From Martelella sp. NC20 (GTDB lineage: Bacteria > Pseudomonadota > Alphaproteobacteria > Rhizobiales > Rhizobiaceae): a DNA stretch of 64,000 nucleotides. The position numbers were made by a program, and so were the translations under genes. The notes under the pieces were generated by a model, which did not search any database, was not told where the DNA came from, and was given only the letters and a program-made list of their open reading frames with translations. Shown here one piece after another: positions 26,476-35,573 of this stretch; position 1 is the stretch's first letter; each line of letters begins with the position of its first letter. The DNA is taken from contig NZ_CP054861.1 in assembly GCF_013459645.1 (NCBI RefSeq), forward strand, positions 3,274,001-3,338,000, read 5' to 3'.

Positions 26476-27276
26476 TCACGCGCCAGTCGCGCGCGCGATC
26501 GCGCCGATCTCCAGCGGGATTTCCGCGAGCGGATTGTCGTCTTCGAGAAACCAGGCCGCGGAAAGACCGCACCATGCGATGATCCACGCGCGCAGCCGCT
26601 CGGGATCGAGCCGGGCCTGCTGCGCGACCATGGCAAGGCGTCGGGCGAAGCGGGCGGGGTCGCGGGCGATCCGGTGTTCGGGGTGGGCGAGATCAGGATT
26701 GCAGAAGATATTGGCGAAATCGAAGGCGCGCTCGCCGAAGACGCCCTTCGGGTCGATTGCGAGAAAGCCGCGTTCGCCGAAATCAAGAACGTTGCCGTGG
26801 TGCAGGTCGCCGTGAAGCGGGCAGAGATCGCTCTGGTCCGCCAGAAGCCGACCGGCGATTTCGGCCGCATGGGACAACGCCGCGTGGCGGGTCCGCCTCA
26901 GGGCCGCGAAACGCGCGTCAAGCGGCACAAGGTCCGGCAAAGGGGCAGGGCGGCGCGCATGCAGCCGTGACGCTGTCCGGCACAGGATATGGCAGGCCCG
27001 GTCATCCTCGCCCGCAAGCGCCATGGCGGTCGGCGAGGCCGGGCCCGTCGCCCGCTCCATCAGGATCGTATCGCCGCTTTGCGCGAGAAGCCGGACAGCG
27101 CCATCGCCGCCCCACCAGCGCAGCAATGCCGCGCCGGCTTCCTCCTCGTCGTCACTGAACCGCTTCAGCATGGCGGGCGCGCCGTCGCGGATCACCGGCA
27201 GAAGCGTACCGGTCGCGGTCACGATCGGCGCGCCGTCCGGCGTCAGTCGCCAGTCGTCGAGCAGCGCCTCGAACAC
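26476..27276 (-). CDS. Aminoglycoside/streptomycin phosphotransferase-like kinase
   Basis: This 266-residue protein has the APH(6)/hydroxyurea-phosphotransferase signature. The catalytic segment is CPLHGDLHHGNVLDFG near residue 175 (HGD-x4-N) and the metal-binding aspartate lies in LAIDPKGVFGERAFD. The family phosphorylates streptomycin in resistance genes, but chromosomal members of this kind are widespread and may act on small metabolites. No resistance context (integron, transposon) is seen. It is followed by sthA upstream on the same strand with a 3-bp gap, so both may share a transcript. Confidence 0.75.
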   Translation of the reverse strand: MFEALLDDWRLTPDGAPIVTATGTLLPVIRDGAPAMLKRFSDDEEEAGAALLRWWGGDGAVRLLAQSGDTILMERATGPASPTAMALAGEDDRACHILCRTASRLHARRPAPLPDLVPLDARFAALRRTRHAALSHAAEIAGRLLADQSDLCPLHGDLHHGNVLDFGERGFLAIDPKGVFGERAFDFANIFCNPDLAHPEHRIARDPARFARRLAMVAQQARLDPERLRAWIIAWCGLSAAWFLEDDNPLAEIPLEIGAIARATGA

Positions 27277-27279
27277 GGG

Positions 27280-28692
27280 CTAGTCCTGCTCGGCGGCTTC
27301 CAGCATCGCAATCCTGTTGGAAGCGTCGAGGCCGGCGATCTTGTAGGCTTCGGCGAGCGTCGGGTAGTTGAAGGTGTTCTCGACGAAATACTCGACCGTG
27401 CCCTTGAGGTTCAGCACCGCCTGGCCGATATGGATCAGCTCGGTTGCGCCCTCGCCGACGATATGGACCCCAAGCAGGCGGTGGGTCTTCATCGAGAAGA
27501 TCATTTTCAGCAGGCCGTTCTGAAGGCCCATGATGTGGCCGCGCGAGGTTTCCCGGAAGAACGCGATCCCGCATTCATAGGCGATGCCGCGTTCCTGGAT
27601 TTCCTCCTCGGTCATGCCGCAGGTCGACATTTCCGGCACGGCATAGATGCCGTAGGGGAAGAATTGCGGCGGCTCCTCGGCCTCCGCGCCCACGGCGTGG
27701 CGGGCGGCGATGCGGCCCTGTTCCATCGAGGTCGAGGCAAGGGCCGGAAACCCGATCACATCGCCGGCGGCATAGATATGCGGCACGTTGGTCTGGAAGG
27801 TGATCGGATCGACCTTGATACGGCCGCGATGATCGGCCTCAAGGCCCACGGACTGGAGGTTCAGCGTGTCGGTGGCGCCCTGTCGGCCCGCCGCAAACAG
27901 CACCGATTCGGCCATCAGCACCCGGCCGTTGGAAAGGGTGACGCGCGCCTTGCCGTCGGCGATCTTCTCGACCTTGTCCGCGCCCGCCCCGAACAGCAGC
28001 TTGACGTTGCGATCGCGCAGTTGCGCCGCGAAATTGTCGCGGATCTCGCGGTCGATGAAATCCAGCATGCTGTCGCGCGGCTCGACCACGATCACCTGGG
28101 TATCGAGCGCCGAAAAGATGGTGGCATATTCAATCCCGATCACGCCGGCGCCGACGACGATCATCGAGCGCGGGATCGCCTTGATGTTGAGCAGCTCGTC
28201 GCTGTCCATCACCGTCTGGCCGTCGAAGGGAACGTGTGGCGGCCGATAGGGCCTTGTGCCGACCGAGATCAGCACTGCCTCGGCGTGAACCCGCTGGATT
28301 TCGCCGCTGTCCTTCTCGATCTCGATCGTATTGGCATCGACGAAATGGGCAAAGCCGCGCACCTGCTCGACGCGGTTGCGCTCGAACTGCCATTCCAGTA
28401 CGTCGATCTCGTAATCCAGCGTCTTGATCAGGCGGGCGCGCAGGTCGTCGGCGGTGATCTTCTGCTTGACCCGGTAGGAGCGTCCGTAGAAGCCGCGCTC
28501 GCGCCAGCCGGTGAGGTTCAGCACGGTTTCGCGCATCGTCTTGGAGGGGATTGTACCGGTGTGGACGGAAACCCCGCCCACCTGCGAGCCCTTGTCGATG
28601 ACCAGCGCCGTCTTGCCAAGCTTGGCGGCCTGCACCGCAGCGCGCCGGCCGGCCGGGCCGCTGCCAATCACGACCAGATCGTAAGAATTCAT
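27280..28692 (-). CDS. sthA: Soluble pyridine nucleotide transhydrogenase
   Basis: This 470-residue flavoprotein exchanges hydride between NADPH and NAD. It has FAD-binding VVIGSGPAGRRAAVQAAKLG at the N-terminus, a second Rossmann motif VVGAGVIGIEYATIF near residue 180, and LFAAGRQGATDTL. In the disulfide reductase superfamily the redox pair is C-x4-C; here the site reads GGVSVHTGTIPSKTMRE, with no cysteine pair, as expected for SthA. The C-terminal dimerisation domain has HIVGEGATELIHIGQAVL. An APH-type kinase gene lies 3 bp downstream. Confidence 0.93.
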   Translation of the reverse strand: MNSYDLVVIGSGPAGRRAAVQAAKLGKTALVIDKGSQVGGVSVHTGTIPSKTMRETVLNLTGWRERGFYGRSYRVKQKITADDLRARLIKTLDYEIDVLEWQFERNRVEQVRGFAHFVDANTIEIEKDSGEIQRVHAEAVLISVGTRPYRPPHVPFDGQTVMDSDELLNIKAIPRSMIVVGAGVIGIEYATIFSALDTQVIVVEPRDSMLDFIDREIRDNFAAQLRDRNVKLLFGAGADKVEKIADGKARVTLSNGRVLMAESVLFAAGRQGATDTLNLQSVGLEADHRGRIKVDPITFQTNVPHIYAAGDVIGFPALASTSMEQGRIAARHAVGAEAEEPPQFFPYGIYAVPEMSTCGMTEEEIQERGIAYECGIAFFRETSRGHIMGLQNGLLKMIFSMKTHRLLGVHIVGEGATELIHIGQAVLNLKGTVEYFVENTFNYPTLAEAYKIAGLDASNRIAMLEAAEQD

Positions 28693-28875
28693 AAAATCAC
28701 CCCGATTTGGTTATTCAAATTCAAAGAGATGTGCCGAAGGCACGATTAGAGTGTTTCGTCGTCAAAGTGAAATGCTTCCGCGCTGCAACAGCGCTCGTCT
28801 TCGCGCCGCAATATGATGCTGCTCCGTGATGTTTTCATTACATACAGCCACAAGCTGCATAAGGAGTCCATGGGC

Positions 28876-29673
28876 TCAGATCAGCTTCAGCCCCTTGAAG
28901 CTGACATAGCCGTCCTTGCCGATAATGATGTGGTCATGCACCGTGATGCCGAGCGGCTTGGCGCTGTTGATGATCATGTGGGTCATGTCGATATCCGCGC
29001 GCGAGGGGGTCGGGTCGCCGGACGGGTGGTTGTGGACAAGTATGATCGCGGTCGCCGACAGTTCCAGTGCCCGCTTGATCACCTCCCGGGGATAGACCGG
29101 CGTATGGTCGATCGTGCCGATCCCCTGGATTTCGTCGGCGATCAGCTTGTTGCGCTTGTCGAGGAACAGGAGACGGAACTGCTCGCGGGTCTCGTGCGCC
29201 ATGGCGGCGTTGCAATAATCGATGACCGACGACCATGAACCGAGGATCGGGCGGTCCTTCAGCGAACTTTTCAGGCTGCGCTGGGCAAGTGCCGACATCA
29301 GCTTGAGGTCGAAGGCGACGGTCTCGCCGATGCCGGAGACCTCCTGCAACAGTTCCGAAGGCGCGCCGAAAACACCGCCCAGCGAGCCGAACCGCTCGAT
29401 CAGCGCCTTGGCGATCGGCTTGGTGTCGCGGCGCGGGATCAGGCGAAACAGCAGCAATTCGAGGATTTCGTAATCCGCAAGCGCATTGGCGCCGCTCTCC
29501 TTGAACCGGGCCCGCAGCCGGTCGCGGTGGCCATGGACATGGCTTGGGGTCTTGTCACGGATATCGCCGCCCCGGAACGGCCGCTCGGGCGGCTGGTCGG
29601 CGAAGAACGCCCGCTCGTCGGGTCCGTCTTCTTCGAGACCGGCAGGCTTGCCTTTGGCGGGCGGTTTTGTCAT
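28876..29673 (-). CDS. radC: RadC-family JAB/MPN-domain protein
   Basis: This 265-residue protein has an N-terminal helix-hairpin-helix region ([24 protein letters not shown]) and a C-terminal JAB domain with the metal motif H-x-H-x7-S-x2-D as [16 protein letters not shown] near residue 210. The function of chromosomal RadC is unsettled; a metal-dependent hydrolase role is inferred from the fold. ATG 29673 gives the usual start, although the frame is open upstream. map lies 50 bp upstream on the same strand. Confidence 0.9.
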   Translation of the reverse strand: MTKPPAKGKPAGLEEDGPDERAFFADQPPERPFRGGDIRDKTPSHVHGHRDRLRARFKESGANALADYEILELLLFRLIPRRDTKPIAKALIERFGSLGGVFGAPSELLQEVSGIGETVAFDLKLMSALAQRSLKSSLKDRPILGSWSSVIDYCNAAMAHETREQFRLLFLDKRNKLIADEIQGIGTIDHTPVYPREVIKRALELSATAIILVHNHPSGDPTPSRADIDMTHMIINSAKPLGITVHDHIIIGKDGYVSFKGLKLI

Positions 29674-29723
29674 GCGGCTCCTGGAACGATAGCAGGAAAC
29701 ATCGGTTTCAATCCTGAAACGGC

Positions 29724-30557
29724 CTAAAGCGCAGGCGTGAGGCCCGGCCGGTCGTGGCCTCCGGGCGAGAGCGTGAACACCTCGCATCCATCGCTGGTGA
29801 CGCCGACGGTATGCTCGTACTGGGCCGAAAGCGAGCGGTCGCGGGTAACGGCGGTCCAGCCGTCATTCAGCACCTTCACATGCGGTTTGCCGATGTTGAG
29901 CATCGGCTCGATGGTGAAGAGCATGCCCTCCTTCAGCACCGGCCCTTCGTTTTTCCGGCCGTAATGCAGAATGTTCGGCGCATCGTGGAACAGCCGGCCG
30001 ACGCCGTGGCCGCAGAAATCGCGCACCACCGAGCAACGCTCGCCTTCGGCATAGGACTGGATCGCCTCGCCGATCGCGCCGGTGCGTGCGCCCGGCTTTA
30101 CCGCGGCGATGCCGCGCAGCAGTGATTCGTAAGTCACTTCCAGCAGCCGTTCGGCCGCCCGTTTCAACTGGCCGACCGGATACATCCGGCTCGAATCGCC
30201 GTGCCAGCCGTCCAGAACATAGGTGACGTCGACATTGATGATGTCGCCTTCGCGCAGCGGCTTGGCATTGGGCATGCCGTGACAGACGACATGGTTGATC
30301 GAGGTGCAGCATGAATATTTGTAGCCGCGATAGCCGAGCGTTGCCGGAACCACGCCGTGATCGAGGCCGAACTGCAGCACATGGCGGTCGATCTCCTCGG
30401 TGGTCACGCCGGGCCGGATCAGATCGGCGAGGCTGTCGAGGCAGCTTGCGGTGATGCGGCAGACCTGACGCATCTTCTCGAACGCGGCGTCGTCATAAAG
30501 GCGGATCGTGCCGTCGTTCTTCAGCGGCGCCGTCGCCGCGTCGACGTAGTTTATCAT
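29724..30557 (-). CDS. map: Methionine aminopeptidase, type I
   Basis: This 277-residue dimetal enzyme removes initiator methionine. Metal ligands are seen in the family segments [18 protein letters not shown] (two Asp), [12 protein letters not shown] (His), FTIEPML (Glu) and [10 protein letters not shown] (Glu). The start at 30557 (MINYVDAAT) is preferred because it sits 6 nt after GCGGAGG on the reverse strand; the earlier in-frame ATG at 30563 would abut the Shine-Dalgarno. sfsA lies 32 bp upstream on the same strand. Confidence 0.95.
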   Translation of the reverse strand: MINYVDAATAPLKNDGTIRLYDDAAFEKMRQVCRITASCLDSLADLIRPGVTTEEIDRHVLQFGLDHGVVPATLGYRGYKYSCCTSINHVVCHGMPNAKPLREGDIINVDVTYVLDGWHGDSSRMYPVGQLKRAAERLLEVTYESLLRGIAAVKPGARTGAIGEAIQSYAEGERCSVVRDFCGHGVGRLFHDAPNILHYGRKNEGPVLKEGMLFTIEPMLNIGKPHVKVLNDGWTAVTRDRSLSAQYEHTVGVTSDGCEVFTLSPGGHDRPGLTPAL

Positions 30558-30589
30558 GGTCATCCTCCGCACCGCCCCGGCGTGTGCGC

Positions 30590-31297
30590 TCACATGTCTT
30601 CAACTGATACTGTAGCATCTGGCGTGATGCTGTCACGGGATACATTGCATTTTATCGCATAGGCTTCCACGCCTGCGCGACGGGCCCATTTGAACGCCTC
30701 CGCATAGGTCGGGTCAAGATCGGCCGAGATGGCGAAGCGTTCGCAGTCATTGCGCTGGATCAGGTAGACCATCGCCGCCCGCTTTCCGGCCGCGACCATA
30801 TCCGCAAGTTCGGAAAGGTGCCGGGTTCCGCGCGCCGTCGGCGTATCGGGAAATTCGGCAATGCCGGGTGTGCGGATGAAATGGACATTCTTGACCTCGA
30901 CATAAAGGTCGGGACGGTCATCGGCTGAAAGCATCAGGTCGATCCGGCTCTGGCGGCCATATTTCTGTTCGCGCCGGATCACCGGATAATCGGCGAAATC
31001 GGCAATCAGTCCCGTGCCGATCGCCTCCTCGGCCAACCGGTTCGGCAATCCGGTATTGACGCCGACGACGGTGCCGTCGGCCTCGATCAGTTCGAAACGG
31101 TGGGGATATTTGCGCTTGCCGTCATCATTGCGCGACAGCCAGATGCGCGAGCCGGGCGTATTGAGGCCGAGCATCGAGCCGGTATTCGGGCAGGAGCCGG
31201 TGATCGTCTCGCCGGTCTCTTCCAGAACGGCGTCGAAAAGGAAGCGTTTGTAGCGCCGGATCAGTATTGCCGGTATCAGGGGAGGATCGAACTGCAT
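30590..31297 (-). CDS. sfsA: SfsA family DNA/RNA nuclease
   Basis: This 235-residue protein matches SfsA throughout: [41 protein letters not shown] and the nuclease-like core [20 protein letters not shown] with RHLSEL. The E-V-K motif and preceding Asp fit the PD-(D/E)xK-like fold assigned to the family. The start at 31297 follows GGGGAGG-like sequence poorly, but matches the usual N-terminus MQFDPPL. It probably forms an operon with map. Confidence 0.9.
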   Translation of the reverse strand: MQFDPPLIPAILIRRYKRFLFDAVLEETGETITGSCPNTGSMLGLNTPGSRIWLSRNDDGKRKYPHRFELIEADGTVVGVNTGLPNRLAEEAIGTGLIADFADYPVIRREQKYGRQSRIDLMLSADDRPDLYVEVKNVHFIRTPGIAEFPDTPTARGTRHLSELADMVAAGKRAAMVYLIQRNDCERFAISADLDPTYAEAFKWARRAGVEAYAIKCNVSRDSITPDATVSVEDM

Positions 31298-31362
31298 GAA
31301 TTGCCGTTTTAGCCTCTGCACCGTTTATGGCAAGAGGCAGGCGACAAACAAAGGATGAGATG

Positions 31363-31758
31363 ATGACAGATCGGATTTCCGGCGGATGCCTTTGCGGCAG
31401 GGTGCGGATCGCGGTTTCGGGCGAGCCCTATCGGGTCGGGGTGTGCCATTGCCTTGACTGCCGCAAACATAGCGGCGCGCCGTTCCAGGCGGTTGCGATC
31501 TTCCCGGCAGATGCCGTCAGCATTGCCGGGGAGGCCAGTTGCTTCGAGGGGCGCTATTTCTGCCCGACCTGCGGTTCTCCGGTCTATGCGGTAAGCGGGG
31601 ATGAAGTCGAGATCAGTCTCGGAACTTTCGATGAGACCGACCGGTTCAGGCCGAGCTACGAACTCTGGACCGTCCGCCGCGAATCCTGGCTTCCGCCCCT
31701 GCCGGTCGTCCATCGTTACGAGCGTGACCGGGAAGGCGAGGGGCGAACGGAGACCTGA
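31363..31758 (+). CDS. GFA (glutathione-dependent formaldehyde-activating-like) domain protein
   Basis: This 131-residue protein has the GFA zinc ligands in order: GGCLCGRVRI, VCHCLDCRKHSGAPF and YFCPTCGSPVYA, giving two zinc sites. The C-terminal YELWTVRRESWLP resembles the usual WxxxRxPWL end. Family members are small carbon-sulfur lyase-like proteins of mostly unknown substrate. AAAGGATGAG precedes twin ATG codons at 31360 and 31363; either may be used. Confidence 0.87.
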   Translation: MTDRISGGCLCGRVRIAVSGEPYRVGVCHCLDCRKHSGAPFQAVAIFPADAVSIAGEASCFEGRYFCPTCGSPVYAVSGDEVEISLGTFDETDRFRPSYELWTVRRESWLPPLPVVHRYERDREGEGRTET

Positions 31759-31836
31759 CCTGCTTGCGCCGCGCGCCCAAACCGGGCAGATTTGCGCGCG
31801 ACTGATTTGCGCCGCCTCGGCGCCGGGAGAGATGCG

Positions 31837-32031
31837 ATGAAATTCGGCCGGATGATCTTGAGCGTGACCCTTGTTGCGGCGGCCGCGCTTGTTGCCGCCT
31901 GCTCCACCACCTGCGGCAAGCCGGATGTCTGCGATACCGGCACGGCCGCCTATGCGCAGTTTACCGATGAGGATGTCGCCACCATGACGACCAAGCTCGA
32001 CGGTCTGGCCGGCCTTCCCGCCGCGCAGTAG
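31837..32031 (+). CDS. Small predicted lipoprotein
   Basis: This 64-residue protein has a signal peptide with lipobox LVAACSTTCGK (lipid-bearing Cys near residue 27) and a short acidic C-terminus (FTDEDVATMTTKLDGL). Two further cysteines (STTCGKPDVC) could form a disulfide. A GGGAGAGATGCG site precedes the ATG. I do not recognise the family. It stands between a GFA gene and an aminotransferase gene. Confidence 0.65.
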   Translation: MKFGRMILSVTLVAAAALVAACSTTCGKPDVCDTGTAAYAQFTDEDVATMTTKLDGLAGLPAAQ

Positions 32032-32208
32032 CCGCTCGAAAGCGGCCACACCCGGCCCGCCCTGTGGCAAGGATGAAACAGAGTATTAGGATTTCTGCCG
32101 CAAAATTGACGCAAGCGCAGTTGAATCTTGCGTCGAGCCGGTTTTTCCTGCTCTCGTTTCGTCGATCCTTCGAAGGGTCGTTCAACTCATTGTTCCAAGA
32201 GGAAGAAG

Positions 32209-33426
32209 ATGGAAGAGTTCCACAAGGTCAGGCGACTGCCGCCATACGTTTTCGAACAGGTCAACCGTTTGAAAGCGAGCGCGCGAGCGGCGGGCGCCGA
32301 TATCATCGACCTTGGCATGGGCAATCCCGATCTTCCGACCCCGCAATCCGTGGTCGACAAGCTGTGCGAGGTCGTGCGCGATCCGCGCACCCATCGTTAC
32401 TCGTCTTCCAAGGGCATTCCGGGTCTGAGGCGCGCCCAGGCGGGGTATTATGCCCGCCGTTTCGGCGTCAAGCTCAACCCGGACACCGAGATCGTCGCGA
32501 CGCTCGGCTCCAAGGAAGGCTTTGCCAACATGGCGCAGGCGATCACCGCGCCCGGCGATGTGATTCTCTGCCCCAACCCGACCTATCCGATTCACGCCTT
32601 CGGCTTCCTGATGGCCGGCGGGGTGATCCGTTCGATCCCGGGGGAGCCGGATGACAGCTTCTTCGGACCGGTTGAGCGGGCGGTGAAGTACTCGATCCCG
32701 AAGCCGATCGCGCTGGTGCTCAACTATCCGTCCAACCCGACCGCGCAAGTGGCGAGCCTCGATTTCTACCGCGAGGTCGTGGCCTTCGCCAAAAAGCACG
32801 AGATCATCGTGCTCTCGGACCTTGCCTATTCGGAAATCTACTTCGATGGCGCGCCGCCGCCGTCCGTCCTGCAGGTGCCGGGCGCCAAGGACGTGGCTGT
32901 CGAGTTCACCTCGATGTCCAAGACCTATTCCATGCCGGGCTGGCGCATGGGCTTTGCCGTCGGCAATGAGCGGCTGATTTCGGCGCTGGCGCGGGTGAAG
33001 TCCTATCTCGATTATGGCGCCTTCACCCCGATCCAGGTTGCCGCCACCCACGCGCTGAACGGCGATGGCACGGATATCGAGGAGGTCCGCTCGATCTACC
33101 ACAAGCGCCGCGACGTGATGGTCGACAGCTTCGCCAAGGCCGGCTGGCAGGTGACGCCGCCGGCGGCGACCATGTTCGCCTGGGCGAAGATCCCGGAGCC
33201 GTTTGCCGCGATGGGTTCGCTCGAATTTTCAAAGCTGCTGGTGGAAAAGGCCGATGTTGCCGTTGCCCCCGGCATCGGCTTCGGCGAGCAGGGCGACGAT
33301 TACGTGCGCATCGCGCTGGTCGAGAACGAGCATCGCATCCGTCAGGCGGCGCGCAACCTCAAGCGCTTCTTCGCCACCACCTCGGTTGCGCCCGACAATA
33401 TCGTATCGCTGAAGGCGCATCGGTAG
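32209..33426 (+). CDS. Class I/II PLP-dependent aminotransferase (AlaC-like)
   Basis: This 405-residue enzyme starts MEEFHKVRRLPPYVFEQVN, a start shared by AlaC-type alanine aminotransferases and their relatives. LGMGNPDLPTP gives the substrate pocket; SKTYSMPGWRMGFAVG near residue 245 carries the PLP lysine; ARN of the carboxylate-binding arginine lies near the C-terminus (DDYVRIALVENEHR). It likely makes alanine from pyruvate and glutamate, or serves a methionine-related role. The ATG follows AAGAGGAAG. hom lies ~700 bp downstream, separated by the orphan ACP gene. Confidence 0.85.
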   Translation: MEEFHKVRRLPPYVFEQVNRLKASARAAGADIIDLGMGNPDLPTPQSVVDKLCEVVRDPRTHRYSSSKGIPGLRRAQAGYYARRFGVKLNPDTEIVATLGSKEGFANMAQAITAPGDVILCPNPTYPIHAFGFLMAGGVIRSIPGEPDDSFFGPVERAVKYSIPKPIALVLNYPSNPTAQVASLDFYREVVAFAKKHEIIVLSDLAYSEIYFDGAPPPSVLQVPGAKDVAVEFTSMSKTYSMPGWRMGFAVGNERLISALARVKSYLDYGAFTPIQVAATHALNGDGTDIEEVRSIYHKRRDVMVDSFAKAGWQVTPPAATMFAWAKIPEPFAAMGSLEFSKLLVEKADVAVAPGIGFGEQGDDYVRIALVENEHRIRQAARNLKRFFATTSVAPDNIVSLKAHR

Positions 33427-33701
33427 TCTGGCCGGAGAGGGCGCGCCCTTTCCGTGCGGTTTGATCAGGAGGGCGTAGGCTTTCCTGATCGCTCAATGTT
33501 CATGCCACGTTCATAACCAATAGTGCATTCCTCTGATCAGATTTAGTTTATCCTAGGGAAAGAAACCCCTTTTAAATTAGCTATGATAGCGCTAACATGA
33601 ATTACAAGAGAACCCTGTGAGAATGGTTTCAAGTTCGGATTTTGCCTGGCTGGCAGGCGAAACCGCACCTCTCGGTAGGGCTTCTAGCGGAGGAACTGCG
33701 A

Positions 33702-33998
33702 ATGTGTGAAACCTTCAGCCGAGTTAAGAAGACGATCATCGCCGTCATCGGCTCAGCCGAGCGCGATGTAAACAAAGAAGTCACCTTGGACGACCTCGGC
33801 ATTAACTCGCTCGATATCGTTGAGCTGGGAATGGCCCTTGAGGATGAGTTCGCTGTGATGATTATGGATGAATATCTGTGCTCCAGCGAAACCGTCGGCG
33901 ATCTGGTCGAAACTATTCACAAATCGCGCGCCCACTATTCACAACGCGCGCGTCCAGTAGAAGTGTGCGTCCGCGGCGATGATGTAGCAGGGGCGTGA
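33702..33998 (+). CDS. Orphan acyl carrier protein
   Basis: This 98-residue protein has the phosphopantetheine motif DDLGINSLDIVELGMALE near residues 40-57, with Ser as carrier site. It differs from both the fatty-acid AcpP and the lipid-A AcpXL type, since it starts MCETFSRVKKTIIAV and ends in a basic tail HYSQRARPVEVC. No synthase, ligase or transferase gene adjoins it. Composition is less GC-rich than its neighbours and 33430-33700 is AT-rich non-coding. A clear AGCGGAGGAAC site precedes the ATG. It may serve a specialised acylation route located elsewhere. Confidence 0.8.
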   Translation: MCETFSRVKKTIIAVIGSAERDVNKEVTLDDLGINSLDIVELGMALEDEFAVMIMDEYLCSSETVGDLVETIHKSRAHYSQRARPVEVCVRGDDVAGA

Positions 33999-34090
33999 AT
34001 GCCACCGATCGAAGCCATCCCCGAGCCCGCTCTCCCAAATTTCCCTGTCCTGAATGTTTCATTTGCCGCCGAAACGATCTAAATGAGGCG

Positions 34091-34106
34091 CGGACGCTTG
34101 CGTCCG
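34091..34106. other. Short perfect hairpin between the ACP gene and hom
   Basis: CGGACGC-TT-GCGTCCG forms a 7-bp perfect stem 32 bp before the hom start codon. No run of T follows directly, so it is not a classical terminator; it may be a terminator-like or leader structure. Confidence 0.4.
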
Positions 34107-34137
34107 AACGTGGAATTTTGGTCAGTAGGAATACCCC

Positions 34138-35451
34138 ATGGCAGATGCCCTGAAAATCGGCGTCGCCGGTCTTGGAACCGTCGGCGCCTCGCTTGTGCGC
34201 ATCATCAGCGAACGACATGAAAACCTTGCCGTCGCCTGCGGCCGCGCCATTTCGGTGACGGCGGTATCGGCGCGCGACCGCACAAAGGATCGCGGCATCG
34301 ACGTGTCCTCCGCCGTCTGGTTTGACGATCCGGTGGCGATGGCGCGGGACGCCGATATCGATGTGCTGGTCGAACTGATCGGCGGTGCGAAGGGGGCTGC
34401 GCGCGATGCGGTGAACGCGGCGCTCGAACGGGGCATTCACGTCGTGACGGCCAACAAGGCGCTGCTGGCCGAAGACGGCGTGGCGCTTGCCGCCAAAGCT
34501 GAAGAAAAAGGCGTATTGCTGAATTTCGAGGCTGCGGTCGCCGGCGGCATTCCGGTCATCAAGGCGATCCGGGAATCGCTTACCGGCAATACCATGACCC
34601 GCGTCTACGGCATCATGAACGGCACCTGCAACTACATCCTCACCCGGATGGAGAAGGAGGGGCTTTCCTTCGAGGACTGCCTCCAGGAAGCCCAGCGGCT
34701 CGGTTATGCCGAGGCCGACCCTTCCTTCGACATCAACGGCAACGACACCGCCCACAAGCTTGCAATCCTGACCTCGCTTGCCTTTGGCTGCGAAATCTCC
34801 TGTGACGATATCTATCTCGAGGGCATTTCCAACATCACCCAGGAGGATATCCGCGCGGCGGCCGAACTCGGCTATCGCATCAAGCTGCTTGGCGTCGCCC
34901 AGCGCACCGGCGGCGGCATCGAGCAGCGCGTGCATCCGACCATGGTGCCGCATGATACCGTGATCGCCCAGGTCGACGGTGTCACCAATGCGGTGGCGAT
35001 CGAATCCGATATTCTCGGCGATCTGCTGATGGTCGGCCCAGGCGCCGGCGGCGATGCCACGGCATCCGCCGTGCTCGGCGATATCGCCGACATCGCCAAG
35101 TCCCGCCCCGGCGCGCAGACCGTGCCGGCGCTCGGCAGGCCGGCGAAATCGCTGGAGCCCTACAAGCGGGCGCGCATGCGCAGCCACGAGGGCGGCTATT
35201 TCATCCGCATGCGGGTGGCGGACCGGATCGGGGTGATCGCGGCGATCGCCCGGCGGATGGCCGACAACCAGATTTCGCTCGAATCGATCGTTCAGCATTC
35301 GGTCAATGGCGAGCGTGACGCGCCGACCAAGACCATCATCATGGTGACCCACGCGACCACCGAGCTTTCGATCCGCAATGCCGTGACGGCGATGGAGAGC
35401 GATGGCTATATCGTCGGCAAGCCGCAGGTCATCCGTATCGAAAAGCCCTGA
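34138..35451 (+). CDS. hom: Homoserine dehydrogenase
   Basis: This 437-residue enzyme reduces aspartate semialdehyde to homoserine, feeding methionine and threonine synthesis. GVAGLGTVGASL is the N-terminal nucleotide site. VTANKALLAEDG, GIMNGTCNYILTRM and EADPSFDINGNDTAHKLAIL are catalytic-core motifs, and a C-terminal ACT domain starts near residue 360 (YFIRMRVADRIGVIAAIA). The start follows a poor Shine-Dalgarno (CAGTAGGAATACCCC). recJ lies 122 bp downstream, so coregulation is not needed. Confidence 0.96.
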   Translation: MADALKIGVAGLGTVGASLVRIISERHENLAVACGRAISVTAVSARDRTKDRGIDVSSAVWFDDPVAMARDADIDVLVELIGGAKGAARDAVNAALERGIHVVTANKALLAEDGVALAAKAEEKGVLLNFEAAVAGGIPVIKAIRESLTGNTMTRVYGIMNGTCNYILTRMEKEGLSFEDCLQEAQRLGYAEADPSFDINGNDTAHKLAILTSLAFGCEISCDDIYLEGISNITQEDIRAAAELGYRIKLLGVAQRTGGGIEQRVHPTMVPHDTVIAQVDGVTNAVAIESDILGDLLMVGPGAGGDATASAVLGDIADIAKSRPGAQTVPALGRPAKSLEPYKRARMRSHEGGYFIRMRVADRIGVIAAIARRMADNQISLESIVQHSVNGERDAPTKTIIMVTHATTELSIRNAVTAMESDGYIVGKPQVIRIEKP

Positions 35452-35573
35452 AGATCACAGGGACGGCCGGCGATCCGGAAACCTCCCCGCGCCGGTGTCG
35501 TCGATGCACCGATGGCATGACGGTGGACTTGGCGCTATGAAGGGGCAAGACGTCCCAGCGGAGCCTAGGCCTG

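Noticed and set aside
26476..27276. Acquired streptomycin-resistance determinant.
   Set aside because: The APH-like motifs are real, but there is no mobile context and the gene is embedded next to sthA; treated as a chromosomal kinase of unknown substrate.
27280..28692. Dihydrolipoamide dehydrogenase or glutathione reductase as identity for the flavoprotein.
   Set aside because: The redox-active cysteine pair is absent (GGVSVHTGTIPSK), which fits SthA rather than a disulfide reductase.
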